Part shown: positions 51,346 to 60,732 of the stretch, piece by piece
Layout of the letters: each line of letters begins with the position of its first letter
Numbering within the stretch: position 1 is the first letter of the stretch
Assembly: GCA_963580285.1 (NCBI GenBank)
Contig: OY757026.1
Location: forward strand, 67,767,396-67,831,395
From: Lucinisca nassula
Taxonomy: Eukaryota; Mollusca; Bivalvia; Lucinida; Lucinidae
Direction of reading: 5' to 3'
Length of the DNA stretch: 64,000 nucleotides
Program-made: the position numbers and the translations under genes
The notes under the pieces: model-generated
Seen by the model: only the letters and a program-made list of their open reading frames with translations
Told to the model about the DNA's origin: nothing
The model's database searches: none

Positions 51346-52556
51346 TGAAAACGCACAACTAGTACGATACCTCAAATACATTCACAATATTTCCAGCATT
51401 TGATCATGTTTAATGAATAATCACTAGATAAGCCACAGACTCACTACAGAGTAACAGCATTTCATTGGATGCAGCGATATGGAGACTCGAATGAATAAGT
51501 CCACAGAACCGAAAAATAAAGTATCACATACCCTAATACCGGGTATGTCCACCATTATCATCAAGTGTTGCTCGGCATCGACGCTTCATGCTTTGAATTA
51601 AACGCCGTATCTGGTCTTGTGTGATGTTGTCCCATTGTTCCAGTAGCGCCATGGCAAGCTGCTGACGTTGATTGGCGGATGACGCCGGCTGTACACACGT
51701 TTTCCGAGATGGTCCAAAAGGTGTTCAATTTGGTTAATATCCGGCGAAAACGCAGACCAAAGACGAACTTGCACTCCATTTTGATTGAAAAAGTCCATGA
51801 TTAGCCTCGCACACATGCATTGTCCTGTTGGAAAAGCGGAACGTCACCATTATTGTTTATAAGAACGGTACCACCTCAGGCTCTAAGATTTCATCGATGT
51901 AACCACGTGCCGTCAAATTGCCATGTGGCTTTTCTGGCGCCATGAGATCTACGCTTCCACCATCCCAACGTGACACCTGTTTAACACAACAGTCTTGAAA
52001 TCGATACCCACGTCGACGCCATACTTTACGCCGCCCATCAAACATTTCAACACAAAAACGGGACTCGTCCGCGGACAGCACCCCACGCCAACGCTGTTGT
52101 GTCCATCGGATACGCTGTCGACCGATTCGACGTTCCACCGTCAAAACGTTCCCCCTATACGAGTTATCGCTAGAAATACCGCGTTCCTGAAGACGCCGCC
52201 GTACAGTTAAGGCACTTACAAGAAGGTTATGCATTCCCACTGTCTCCTGGGCTGTTTCCACAGACGTCCTGAATCGGTCGCGTAAATGACTCAAAACAAT
52301 GTACCGGTCCTGCTGACGTGAAGTAACACGTTCACGTCCAGGGCGTTGTCTATGGTCCACAGACCCCGTAGCTATTTGCCTTTCAACAAATCGAGCAATC
52401 GTAGTGTGCGAGCAACCCATACGTCCTGCAACTTGGCGGTATAAAAACTTCAACAATACCGAGGGCACGATGTTACTTAGACGTTTCATTGGCTTGTTCT
52501 TATGAAATATGTTGCTGCATTTTAACGTAAAGAATCTTGAAACCTAAAGAAATTGA
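51346..52556 (-). mobile_element. Tc1-like DNA transposon, inactive
   Basis: About 1.2 kb holding a complete but broken transposase gene. The left limit is placed after the PLE words (ATCATTGAAATA) and the right limit before the PLE 3' end at 52558. I could not identify convincing terminal inverted repeats; AGATTC...GAAAACG at the left and its loose complement near 52530 are only weakly similar. Confidence 0.7.
51545..52489 (-). pseudogene. Tc1-like DD34E transposase, frameshifted
   Basis: Cut-and-paste transposase with paired-type helix-turn-helix (QVAGRMGCSHTTIARFVERQ, residues about 18-38), a GRER-type basic segment (QRPGRERVTSRQQDR), and the catalytic core: first D in LSADESRF, second D in QQDNA (about 51825), and E in SPDINQIEHL. 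The intact first segment is 52489-51857. About one-base shifts follow near 51850, 51820 and 51670, and the C-terminal block (TQDQIRRLIQSMKRRCRA-type) ends near 51545. Length and motif spacing fit the 330-350-residue Tc1 group. It cannot be functional. Confidence 0.88.
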
Positions 52557-52557
52557 T

Positions 52558-53220
52558 TTTTGTGTTCACGGAGATGTTGCACTGATGAGTTAGGAGGCCT
52601 TCATGCGGACTGAACAAAGTATTTGTCTTAATCGCGACGGAAGTAAGGGCGAGCATTGCGGCCACGTAAAATCGATTTAAGTCCCCCCCCCCCCACCCTA
52701 ACAGTGGAATTCGTTTCACTGACCGTTCCAAGGAGGTTCTTCTGTCGTCGTATATTTTTGTTATGTCTTGCCATTGAGTGTGTGTATCGCTTATATTACT
52801 TTGCTTTGGACAGCCAATAGGCTATTTTATGGGAAAGAAACTGTCCGTTTGGCTTTCCGCTAGTGATGTTTCCATTTTGGGTCTAGTTGTTTTGATGTTT
52901 GTGTTTTTTTCCCGTGGTGTCTCTGTTGGGAGCTGTGGGTAAATTGTATCGATTCACTTCTATTTTGAAGCACCAAAACGTCTGGATTTCGATTTATTCA
53001 AAACAGAAGTGAAGGCAATGATCAGGACTCGATACAGTTAACCCACAGCTCTTATCAGAGACACCAAAGGGAAAGAAGCACAAAAATGTAACAACTACAC
53101 CTAAATGGAAACATCAATAGCGGAAAGCCAAAAGGACAGTTACTTTCCCTTTCGTGTCTCTTATGGGAGCTGACGGTTAATTGTATCGATTCCTGATCAT
53201 TGCCTTCAATTCTATTTATC
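52558..53220. mobile_element. Cluster of PLE ends in both orientations
   Basis: 52558-52973: sense 3' UTR and terminus with an expanded C run (52683-52693). 52974-53003: a scrap of RT in antisense (ACGTCTGGATTTCGATTTAT). 53004-53154: antisense terminus (AACAGAAGTGAAGGCAATGA). 53155-53218: sense terminus (TTGTATCGATTCCTGATCAT, CAATTCTATTT). Such tandem and inverted fragments are typical of PLE integration. Confidence 0.82.
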
Positions 53221-53744
53221 GATGTGTTAACTCCGGCGTATCACTCATAAACTGCACGAAGCCCGAAGAGCTTTATGCTAAGTGTTTGAGTGATTCGCCG
53301 GAGCTTAGACATTGACAAAATCCACAAAAATGTTAATTTAGTCCTTGTCATTGAAATGTTAAAAATGCCACCAAAATGGTAAATTTTAGTGATTTTTTTC
53401 GAATCCGTAAGAATGAATTTACCAACACCTTTGACGCCTTCGCAGGATGATTATTCAATTAGAAGCTGCCATCTTCGAAAGAATCCTTAGCGAAGAAAAC
53501 TACAAAAACAAACGACAAGTCTTTAAATTCAATTTATTTGTTGTCTAACGTTTATGTTTTCGGTAGTGCCCACTCTTTTAATCGAAAGGTGTTGACGCCA
53601 TTTCACATACAATGACGTAATTACCGTGCTCTTTGACGTCACGTTATATTGCTGCCTGTCGCTGTGTGAAATAATACTGAGATTCTTGCTCATGGAATTT
53701 ATCGAAGTATAAAACTTTTAATTCAACCAATCAAATAGCTCGAA
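53221..53744. other. No gene recognised; weak inverted pair
   Basis: CTCCGGCGTATCACTC at 53231 and GAGTGATTCGCCGGAG at 53290-53305 are inverted copies around a 40-bp spacer, probably a MITE core. Nothing else was supportable. Confidence 0.45.
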
Positions 53745-53970
53745 ATGTACATAATGCTGGAGCATTGGAACAATATCTCCAAAACGGTCAATTTTCTGAA
53801 GAAAAACCGTAATTGTATTATTATTATTATTCTACTCAAAACATAGGTTTTGGATGCTCGTTAGAATCGCCTCATTGATGCGTTTCTAACGCGTACCAAC
53901 AACCTATGTCTTGGAGGAGAAATAAGAAAAATAATGTTCAGTTTTGAAATTCTCAATTCATCGTGGGGGC
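53745..53970 (-). mobile_element. MITE-B copy, diverged, reverse orientation
   Basis: ACAATATCTCCAAAACGGTC, AATTTTCTGAAGAAAAACCG, an ATT run, CTCAAAACATAGGTTTTGGA, core GTTAGAATCGCCTCATTGAT, and ACCAACAACCTATGTCTTGG. The core is intermediate between the AACCGCC form of MITE-A and the AATCGCC form of the pogo MITE. Confidence 0.65.
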
Positions 53971-54028
53971 TCATGGGATGTTCAATACACGGGCTTGATA
54001 TCGTGATGCTGTAACTGAATCGTGCTGG

Positions 54029-54552
54029 GGTGTTTCTGCTTTGCATCAACAATCGCAAAATCGTGCTGGGGTGTTTCTGCTTTGCATCCACAATCGCAAA
54101 ATCGTGCTGGGGTGTTTCTGCTTTGCATCAACAATCGCAAAATTGTGATGGGGTGTTTCTGCTTTGCATCAACAATCGCACAATCGTGCTGGGTGTTTCT
54201 GCTTTGCATCAACAATCGCAAAATCGTGCTGGGGTGTTTCTACTTTGCATCAACAATCGCACAATCGTGCTGGGTGTTTCTGCTTTGCATCAACAATCGC
54301 AAAATCGTGCTGGGGTGTTTCTACTTTGCATCAACAATCGCAAAATCGTGCTGGGGTGTTTCTGCTTTGCATCAACAATCGCAAAATCGTGCTGGGGTGT
54401 TTCTACTTTGCATCAACAATCGCAAAATCGTGCTGGGGTGTTTCTACTTTGCATCAACAATCGCAAAATCGTGCTGGGGTGTTTCTACTTTGCATCAACA
54501 ATCGCAAAATCGTGCTGGGGTGTTTCTGCTTTGCATCAACAATCGCAAAGCA
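54029..54552 (+). repeat. 41-bp minisatellite (about 12.7 units)
   Basis: The unit contains AATCGTGCTGGGGTGTTTCT, GCTTTGCATCAACAATCGCA. The period is 41 bp, with two units of 40 bp (GCTGGGTG at about 54188 and 54270). Units alternate between CTGCTTTGC and CTACTTTGC. The plus strand is stop-free in all three frames because 41 is not a multiple of 3, which explains long overlapping frames that are not genes. Confidence 0.97.
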
Positions 54553-54602
54553 GTCTCCGAGCATCTGCATCAGTTATATGTAAAAAGATAAGTCATGTTA
54601 AC

Positions 54603-54885
54603 ATTACGAAAACATGCCTATACAAATACATTGTAACCTTTATCTCCGAAAAAATGAAAATATTGAGATGAAAAATTGTCATATTTTTCTAATTTCTGCT
54701 CAAAATTTATATTGTGGGTACTCGTTAGAACCGCCTCATCGAGGCGGTTCTAACGAGTACCCACAATCTATGTTTTTGAGCAGAAATAAGAAAATTGAGT
54801 TTTTCCCCTGTAAACCCCATTTTTGCTATATAAAAGTGGGGTTTAAGGGTGTCAAAACTATGTAGTCGTGATTTTGATGAAAAAC
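54603..54885 (+). mobile_element. MITE-A copy, well preserved
   Basis: Left end ATTACGAAAACATGCCTATA; ACCTTTATCTCCGAAAAAAT; core with 27-bp perfect arms (ATTGTGGGTACTCGTTAGAA, CCGCCTC) around ATC, centred at 54739; stem AAACCCCATTTTTGCTATAT with AAAAGTGGGGTTT; right end GTAGTCGTGATTTTGATG, degraded. Confidence 0.9.
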
Positions 54886-55254
54886 GATAAGTCATGGTGA
54901 AGAAGTTTATGAAATTGATACTGCAAACATAAATCCGACACCATGTACGCATATGATATTTTACACAGTGACTATAATGCTTATGTAATTTGATTGTAAA
55001 ACGCATAAGAGGAACATAGCCATTTTCACTTCCTTTCAACATGGGCATAAACTGTTCCAAGTATGACTATCCGAAAGTAAAACTAAAGGTATGTTTCGAA
55101 CGTACGACTCGCTGTATTTGACGTTATTTCACACTTCTTTCTTTATTCCATGTACACGTAGTAGAAAGTAGCAACAAACATGCATATATATTTTTGTCGG
55201 ACTCAATGCATTATACGAGAGAAAAAATAGTAAATACATGGTTAGTGTCTTTAA

Positions 55255-55375
55255 TAATAAAATATAATCGGTGAGCCTTAGACAATTTTATAGGGGCGAG
55301 CTTTAGCGAGCCCCTATAATATTGTCGCGGCGAACTAATCATGTATTTACATGTAGTTTATACCGCAATTCAAAA
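55255..55375. repeat. Hairpin element
   Basis: The centre TAGGGGCGAGCTTTAGCGAG, with CCCCTATAATATTGT against ACAATTTTATAGGGG, lies around 55309. An outer inverted pair, AAATACATGGTTAG (55232) against CTAATCATGTATTT (55336), extends it. Probably a MITE of about 120-150 bp. Confidence 0.65.
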
Positions 55376-55794
55376 CATTCAAGGGATTTTGCAATAAGTA
55401 AGCAAATTTCAGAAAAAAAAACAGACAGTGTGGCATGTTAAACGCCATGGCGCGTACATGTAGTATAACGTGACGTCAACGAGTGCAGAGTTTCTGACGT
55501 CACCGCACCACAAAGACGTAGGAAACAACATGGACGCTCGAATTAAAGTTTCTCAGCGCTTTACATTCTGTATGAAAATTTGCAAAATATAATTTATTTT
55601 AGCTTTAGAAATAATTTTCGAGGTTGAAACGCAACTGCAGTAGCAGTGCACAGTAATTCCAACAGGCCATTCAAACAAGGAAAGGACGAGACGGTAAGAA
55701 TTAAGCTGAAATTTCTGAAAATCTGTTCAAATAAATATTGCATAGATTTGAACTTGCAGTTTCGTTGTTCTCATGTATAAAAGGTAGACATGTA
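55376..55794. other. No feature recognised
   Basis: ACGTCA/TGACGTC words at 55471-55502 recall those near 7210. No coding signal. Confidence 0.4.
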
Positions 55795-55962
55795 TCATGG
55801 CCATTTTGTGGGAAAGTAACTGTCCTTTTGGCTTTCCGCTGTTGGTGTTTCCATTAGGGCCTGTTGTTTCATGTTTGTGTGTCTTTCCGTTTGGTGTCTC
55901 CGATGGGAGCTGTGGGTTGATCGATTCCTGATCATTGCCTCCACTTCTATTTTGCATGTTAT
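55795..55962 (+). mobile_element. PLE 3' end, older subfamily
   Basis: Sense copy from ATGGCCATTTTGTGGGAAAG to CCTCCACTTCTATTTTGC. It lacks the TTGTA before TCGATTCCTGATC. Confidence 0.85.
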
Positions 55963-55979
55963 TGTTTACACTTGTAAAC

Positions 55980-56605
55980 AAGAGCTGTCAGTGAAACTGA
56001 CAAGGGCCCCGGCAGTGCCATCAGAGGAGTTATAAAGAAAAAACATGAAAAATGTTGATTGACAGACGGACAGACAGATGGACGGACGGATTGACGGACG
56101 GACAGACAGGGCATTACAATAGGGCAACTGTCAATAACTGTAGGAAGTTTCATTTGAATATTTATAGCGGTTTTAAAGTAAAGATGAAAAAAAGACGAAA
56201 AAAGCTGACTTTTTAAGTTTTTCAAAGGAACATAACTCTGAGAGTATTGAAGCTACAGTTACGTAACTTGCCATAAATTTGTGTAATGATAATGAGCCCA
56301 TGTATTTAAAGTTTGAAGTTGATAGGTTTGACGGTTGGTAAGTTATGAAGAAAAAACATGAAAAATGTGGACATTTTTAAGTTTTTCAAAGGACCATAAC
56401 TCGGAGAGTGGTGTAGCTAGTTTAACGTAGCTTGCCATGAAATTGTATAATGATATTGTGACCTCATATTTAAAGTTTGAAGTTGACGCGTCTGACGGTT
56501 TGTAAGTTATTAAGCAGAAAAAACAAAAAAATCGTGGACGGACAGACGGACGGACGGAATGACAGACAGGGTGATTTCTATAGGGCACCATCAAATATAT
56601 TTGCG
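55980..56605 (+). repeat. Interspersed repeat with GACGGACGGAC tracts
   Basis: Starts AAGAGCTGTCAGTGAAACTG. Two similar halves (about 56030-56330 and 56340-56605) each contain AAGAAAAAACATGAAAAATG, TTTTTAAGTTTTTCAAAGGA, CATAACTC and an ACAGACGGACGGACGGA tract followed by GACAGACAGGG. It resembles widely dispersed bivalve repeats. No coding capacity. Confidence 0.7.
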
Positions 56606-56769
56606 GGGCCCTAATTTGTGACCTGAAAAGTAGGTCCGGTCTATAAACGGTCACTAGACGTAATATAGATCAGCAGAAGGTATTATTGGTCACTACCGAT
56701 TATAGCGTGCAGTTATTCGACCCCCTTTATTAGGTTACTAGAATGCCTGATTGCTGTATAAAAGGAAAA

Positions 56770-57000
56770 GGCCTTAGCGTTACCCGACATTGAGATGAAA
56801 TGACATCTCAAGCGCTGTCGCCCAATGAAACCAAAAGGGTTCATTAGCATGGACGGTCCGCCTCGCACCGCGGTTCCTGGACAGGCTTAGATCCTCTAAG
56901 CGGTTTACCAGTACTAGTGTGCGGGCCGGATTCAGCTCTGCGTGGAAGCACCATGCAGCCCATATATTTCTCCAAGCCCCTATGGGCGGGGGCCTATCAT
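56770..57000 (-). mobile_element. Repeat E, antisense
   Basis: CGACATTGAGATGAAATGAC, AGCATGGACGGTCCGCCTCG, GGCTTAGATCCTCTAAGCGG, GGAAGCACCATGCAGCCCAT, ATTTCTCCAAGCCCCTATGG. It includes the 5' end but lacks the tail beyond the CGGGTAA block. Confidence 0.82.
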
Positions 57001-57600
57001 CCGGTTAACAGGTCCGTAAAATGAACACCCCATAAACCCAACATTATGTAGAGAAAACTAGGGTTGATGAGGGAAGACATTATTTTTCTTAAATATAAAT
57101 ATAAATACATTGCACATTTTACCGCCGAAAAAAAACACGAAAATTTTAAGATGAAAATTGTGATATTTTTCTTATTTCTGCTCAAAATATAGATTGTGGG
57201 TACACGTTAGAACCGCGGTTCTAGCGAGTACCCACAATCTATATTTTAGAGCAGAAATAAGACGATGAGGCGGTTCTAGCGAGTAACCACAATCTATATT
57301 TTAGAGCAGAAATAAGAAAAATAATGTCTACCCCTGTAAACCCCAGTTTTACTTTACAAAAGTGGGGTGAGTGAGTGAGTGAGTTTTAGTTTTACGTCCC
57401 ACCAACAACTACGGTCATACGGAGACGGGGCCTCGGTTTAAAGACTCATCCGAAAGTCTGGAGAAGCCCGGGATCGATCCTGCGATCCCTGGTTTACAAG
57501 GCGAGTAGCGTAACCACTGCACCACGGAGGCTTCTACAAAAGTGGGGTTCAAGAGGGTCAAAATTATATAGGCGTTTTTTCTGGATGCATAACCTATGTT
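57001..57600 (+). mobile_element. MITE-B/MITE-A chimera with duplicated core, interrupted by SINE-C
   Basis: 57001-57090 is a MITE-B left end (AACAGGTCCGTAAAATGAAC). From 57095 the sequence is MITE-A (ACATTTTACCGCCGAAAAAA, AAATATAGATTGTGGGTACA). The core is shortened (GAACCGCGGTTCTAGCGAGT), and the right arm plus GAGCAGAAATAAG is repeated. Stem ACCCCAGTTTTACTTTACAA is cut by the SINE at 57369-57534, then AAAGTGGGGTTCAAGAGGGT and ATATAGGCGTTTTTTCTGGA follow. Confidence 0.8.
57369..57534 (-). mobile_element. SINE-C, complete, with 14-bp target duplication
   Basis: On the minus strand it starts as a tRNA-like head: GCCTCCGTGGTGCAGTGGTT (A box), CAGGATCGATCCCGGGCTTC (B box), then TCCAGACTTTCGGATGAGTC, AAACCGAGGCCCCGTCTCCG, GTTGGTGGGACGTAAAACTA and a CACT repeat tail. 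It is flanked by the direct repeat TACAAAAGTGGGGT (57355-57368 and 57535-57548), so it inserted into the stem of a MITE-A by target-primed reverse transcription. Confidence 0.92.
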
Positions 57601-57939
57601 TTGAGTAAACAGAAAAATATCAAACTTGAAAAAATAAACATTTTGAAGATATAAGAGAATGCAGTATGTCGCACGGAAGTGTTATGGATATGGCGGTGTT
57701 ATATTGCGGTATTGACCAAAGAACTTCATTTTAGGATGAAAATGTGCATTAGTTTGCTTTTCATCATCCAATATCTGACGAGTCGATGCAAACATTTACA
57801 TCAACAGAAGTAAGAAAACAGTGTTCATCCTTCCCTGAAACGAATTTGATTCGGGGAAGGATGTATGCATAGCACTGTTTGTTTGTAATGGTAATAACAC
57901 TATTGTAGGTCACTTTTGAGCCGGTCAGTTTACTTAATT
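57601..57939. other. No clear feature; small inverted pair
   Basis: GTGTTCATCCTTCCCTGAAA (57820) and TTTGATTCGGGGAAGGATGT (57846) form an imperfect hairpin. Otherwise nothing recognisable. Confidence 0.4.
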
Positions 57940-58225
57940 ACGCAAACACGCCTATACAAATACATTGCCACCTTTATCGCCGAAAAAAATGAAAATTTTA
58001 TGATAAAAAAATTGTGATATTTTTCTTATTTCTGCTCAAAATATTGATTGTGGGCACTCGTTAGAACCGCCTCATCGAGGCGGTTCTAACGAGTACCCAC
58101 AACCTATATTTTAGAGCAGTAATAAGAAAAATAAGGTATACCCCCTGAAATCCCAGTTTTACTATATAACAGTGGGGTTCAAGGGGGTGAAAATTATATA
58201 GGCGTGTTTTTCGTGATGATACTTT
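57940..58225 (+). mobile_element. MITE-A copy, best preserved
   Basis: Left end ACGCAAACACGCCTATACAA, ACCTTTATCGCCGAAAAAAA, core GTTAGAACCGCCTCATCGAG (centre 58075), AGCAGTAATAAGAAAAATAA, stem ATCCCAGTTTTACTATATAA with CAGTGGGGTT, right end ATATAGGCGTGTTTTTCGTG. No duplicated target is obvious beyond AT-rich bases. Confidence 0.9.
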
Positions 58226-58231
58226 TCGTGG

Positions 58232-58452
58232 GCAGGCTTATGCATAAGCGGTTTACAAGTACAGTGCACATTCTTTCGCCAGAAACTGGCAACTGCCCTC
58301 CTTGAATCAGCGGACGGGAGAGAATGGCCGTAGAAAAGATTTCATGATCAATCTCCGCGAAAGAAAGTTGTCAACCTCGGCAGGTATCGAACCCGCGTCC
58401 TCCTGATCACCAGTCAAACGCGTATCCGACCGAGCCACAGAGGCCGGCTGAA
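58232..58452 (-). mobile_element. SINE-A, good copy
   Basis: On the minus strand the head is GCCGGCCTCTGTGGCTCGGT (A-box region TGGCTCGGTCGG) and GACGCGGGTTCGATACCTGC (B box), followed by AGGTTGACAACTTTCTTTCG and a body ending near CAGTGCACATTCTTTCGCCA in plus orientation. Clearly tRNA-derived; the same family as 2485-2705. Confidence 0.85.
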
Positions 58453-58614
58453 TTATCTGTGAATAATAATTTTATTTATTTATTTATTTTGTCCGTTCGC
58501 TTTGTTCGTTGTTTGTTTCACATTTCTGTTTCTGCCAGATGTCTTTATAGGTATTTATAAATAGTCTCGCTGAAGATAAATGTGAAAACCGCCATAACAC
58601 TCAAGCACTTGTGA

Positions 58615-58810
58615 AAAGCATCACGTGAACAAGTCCATGAAATAAACACCCATCCAAACCCCACTTTATAGAGAAAACTGGGTTTACTGGGGTATATATT
58701 ATCTTCCTTATTTCTACTCCAAGAAATAGGTTTTGGATACCCGTTAGAACCGCCTCAATGAAGCGGTTCTAAGGAGCACCCACAACCTATGTTTGCAGTA
58801 AAAACTAGAT
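58615..58810 (+). mobile_element. MITE-B copy (left part and core)
   Basis: CATCACGTGAACAAGTCCAT, AACCCCACTTTATAGAGAAA, ACTGGGTTTACTGGGGTATA, core GTTAGAACCGCCTCAATGAA with GCGGTTCTAAGG, then CACCCACAACCTATGTTTGC. The right part is missing. Confidence 0.8.
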
Positions 58811-59234
58811 GGTATCCATTAAACCACCTCACCGAAGTATATACTATTTTGTGACACTGTTCTATATCTACTACATATATTTTTTATTCTTTATGTTGCC
58901 TGGAAACCGAGAATTTTCTTCACAAATTGCTGTTCACAAGAGTTTGCATTAGAAATTACTTTTGCTTTTTGCTGTTCCAGTAATGCTTGCACATTTCGAT
59001 ACATTTTAGACCATCCGACCACTGCCGTGTACAGCCAACCAACCTGACGGAAGACGGCGAAAGACTAGTGGCGCCAAGAGTAGAAGGTCCACACGGCAAC
59101 GAAACCCGACGCCATGCACGGTAAATATACTGGCCGCGCCACACAGAAAGTGTGCATTTCTAGTCAACACGCGCACTCAGAAGTCTATACTACATAATCT
59201 GAGTCAGAATACAATTATCCCTGACGGCTTAAAC

Positions 59235-59520
59235 ATCACGTTAACAAGTCCGTGAAATAAACACCTCTCTCAACCCCACCTTATATAGAAAAAGCTTGGG
59301 TTTAGGGGGGGGGGGGGGGAGGGGGGGTGCGGTTATACTTTATTTTTCTTATTTTGCTACAAGACATAGGTTGTGGGTACTCGTTAGAACCGCCTCGATG
59401 AGCACCAATAACCTATGTTTGCAGTAAAAAGAAGAAAAAATATTACGGATTTTCAGCAGAAAAGTAGCCATTTTCGAGAAGTGAAAAAAATGCATTATGT
59501 CTCACGGGTGTGTTACTGTA
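59235..59520 (+). mobile_element. MITE-B copy with G-run expansion and half core
   Basis: CATCACGTTAACAAGTCCGT, AAACACCTCTCTCAACCCCA, a G run (59306-59327), ACATAGGTTGTGGGTACTCG, a left core arm only (TTAGAACCGCCTCGATGAGC), CCTATGTTTGCAGTAAAAAG, ATTACGGATTTTCAGCAGAA, AAGTAGCCATTTTCGAGAAG and CTCACGGGTGTGTTACTG. Confidence 0.8.
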
Positions 59521-59570
59521 TCGTAATAAGAAGGTTTGCGTCAATGTCAATCCATTTAGCGCACAGCGAA

Positions 59571-59628
59571 GACACATACCAGCCTGCGCATGCGCAGGCT
59601 GATTTGGGTCTTCGCTGGGTGCACATGG
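59571..59628. repeat. Palindromic element centred on TGCGCATGCGCA
   Basis: CAGCGAAGACACATACCAGC and GCTGATTTGGGTCTTCGCTG flank CTGCGCATGCGCAG. The arms pair with few mismatches over about 26 bp. Probably a small MITE; no host function can be inferred. Confidence 0.7.
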
Positions 59629-59689
59629 TCGAAGACATCTTCTCGCTTGGCGCGGCTTGTATTTGTGAGGTTTTGGATAGCCTTTGGCC

Positions 59690-59830
59690 ATATTGTGGTA
59701 AAGTAAATGTCCTTTTGGCTTTCCGCTATTGATGTTTCATTTCAAGTTTGTTTTTCTTTCCCTTTGGTGTCTCTGGTGGGAGGTGTGGGTTAATTGTATC
59801 GACTCCTTACCGTTGTCTTCACTTTTATTA
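59690..59830 (+). mobile_element. PLE 3' end
   Basis: ATTGTGGTAAAGTAAATGTC, CTTTTGGCTTTCCGCTATTG, TTAATTGTATCGACTCCTTA and TCTTCACTTTTATTAAG: the last 140 bp of the older PLE subfamily with a few substitutions. Confidence 0.8.
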
Positions 59831-59845
59831 AGAATGTGGGAGCTA

Positions 59846-60191
59846 CAGTCGAACTTCAATGGCTCGAACACCTTTGGGACCTCGAAAATCTGTTCGAGAC
59901 AGGGGTAGTTCGAGCCACTGAGGTTACTGTCAGGAGAGATAACGAGATACTTTTAGACATTTTTTCGGTGTTCTATAATGGAAATGTATGCTGTGTGTAC
60001 TCATTAGAATCGCCTCATCGAGGCGATTCTAATGAGTACACACAGCATACATTTGCAAGATAAACGACTAACATCTCCTTAATTATCACCCACTATTTCT
60101 TATGAAGAGGATTTCGCTAGGGGCTCAAGAATGGGTTCGACTCATCCATTGTAAACGAGCCATCGGTGTTCGAGCCGTCGAAGTTCTACTG
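59846..60191. mobile_element. Pogo-like MITE with TA duplication and 73-bp palindrome
   Basis: The ends CAGTCGAACTTCAATGGCTC and GAGCCGTCGAAGTTCTACTG are inverted repeats (about 26 bp including GAACACC/GGTGTTC). TA lies on both sides (59844-59845 and 60192-60193), the standard target of pogo/Tc1 elements. The core 59982-60054 is a palindrome with 35-bp perfect arms (AAATGTATGCTGTGTGTACT, CATTAGAATCGCCTC) around ATC. 346 bp, non-coding. Confidence 0.88.
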
Positions 60192-60199
60192 TACATGCG

Positions 60200-60715
60200 C
60201 AGGGTCAGATTGTTGAATAAGTATGATCTCCAGAAGCATTCACTTATAAATTCTGAGTAGTCACTGCTTGCTGAAGGCGTGATTATCGAACTAGCGTTCA
60301 GATTAGCATCGCCAGCTGATGGTGCCACAAGTTTATCAGCATTAGGAATTTTAGAAGGACCCAATTTAGTTGTGTCTATTTTGTTTGCGGTGAATGGGAA
60401 GAGTCCTAACCTCTTGAAGCCCTTTGCAGCATTTTCATAGTTGGCTACTTTCCCCAGGTTGATCGGAAGAATTGTTATAACCCTACCAATGTTGCCAACG
60501 TGCCATGTGTTCACCTGTGCCTGCCAAGCCGCTTTCATAGGGGCTAAAATGCCAATTTCGCACGCCTGAAGAAAATGTGTTGCATTTGGCAACAGACAGC
60601 ATAGGGTGATTCCGTTTTCCTTGCAATACTCGGCTGATGCCAGACTTAGCATAAACATTTTACCATGCATTTTATCATGAGTCTGTTTAGCTAGAAATCC
60701 TCCTTGCGGATCGAT
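60200..60715 (-). pseudogene. Pogo/Jerky-type DDE transposase fragment
   Basis: The minus-strand frame shows the DDE_1 signature around the third catalytic residue: AEYCKENGITLCCLLPNATH, FLQACEIGILAPMKAAWQ, then the downstream region (NAAKGFKRLGLFPFT). Relatives of pogo, Tigger and Jerky carry LQPLDVG or LQACDIG there; here the acidic residue is E, not D. Upstream, the expected second catalytic block (DGHxSH type) is degraded (THDKMHGKMFM), and the N-terminal DNA-binding half is absent. A pogo-like MITE ends eight bases away. It may derive from an autonomous partner of that MITE, but this is inference. Confidence 0.7.
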
Positions 60716-60732
60716 TTTATTTATTGTTATTT

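Noticed and set aside
54022..54671. Three long overlapping open frames (139-213 codons) with a repeated cysteine-rich peptide
   Set aside because: They come from a 41-bp minisatellite without stops in any plus frame; the period cycles through all frames, so the peptides are artefacts.
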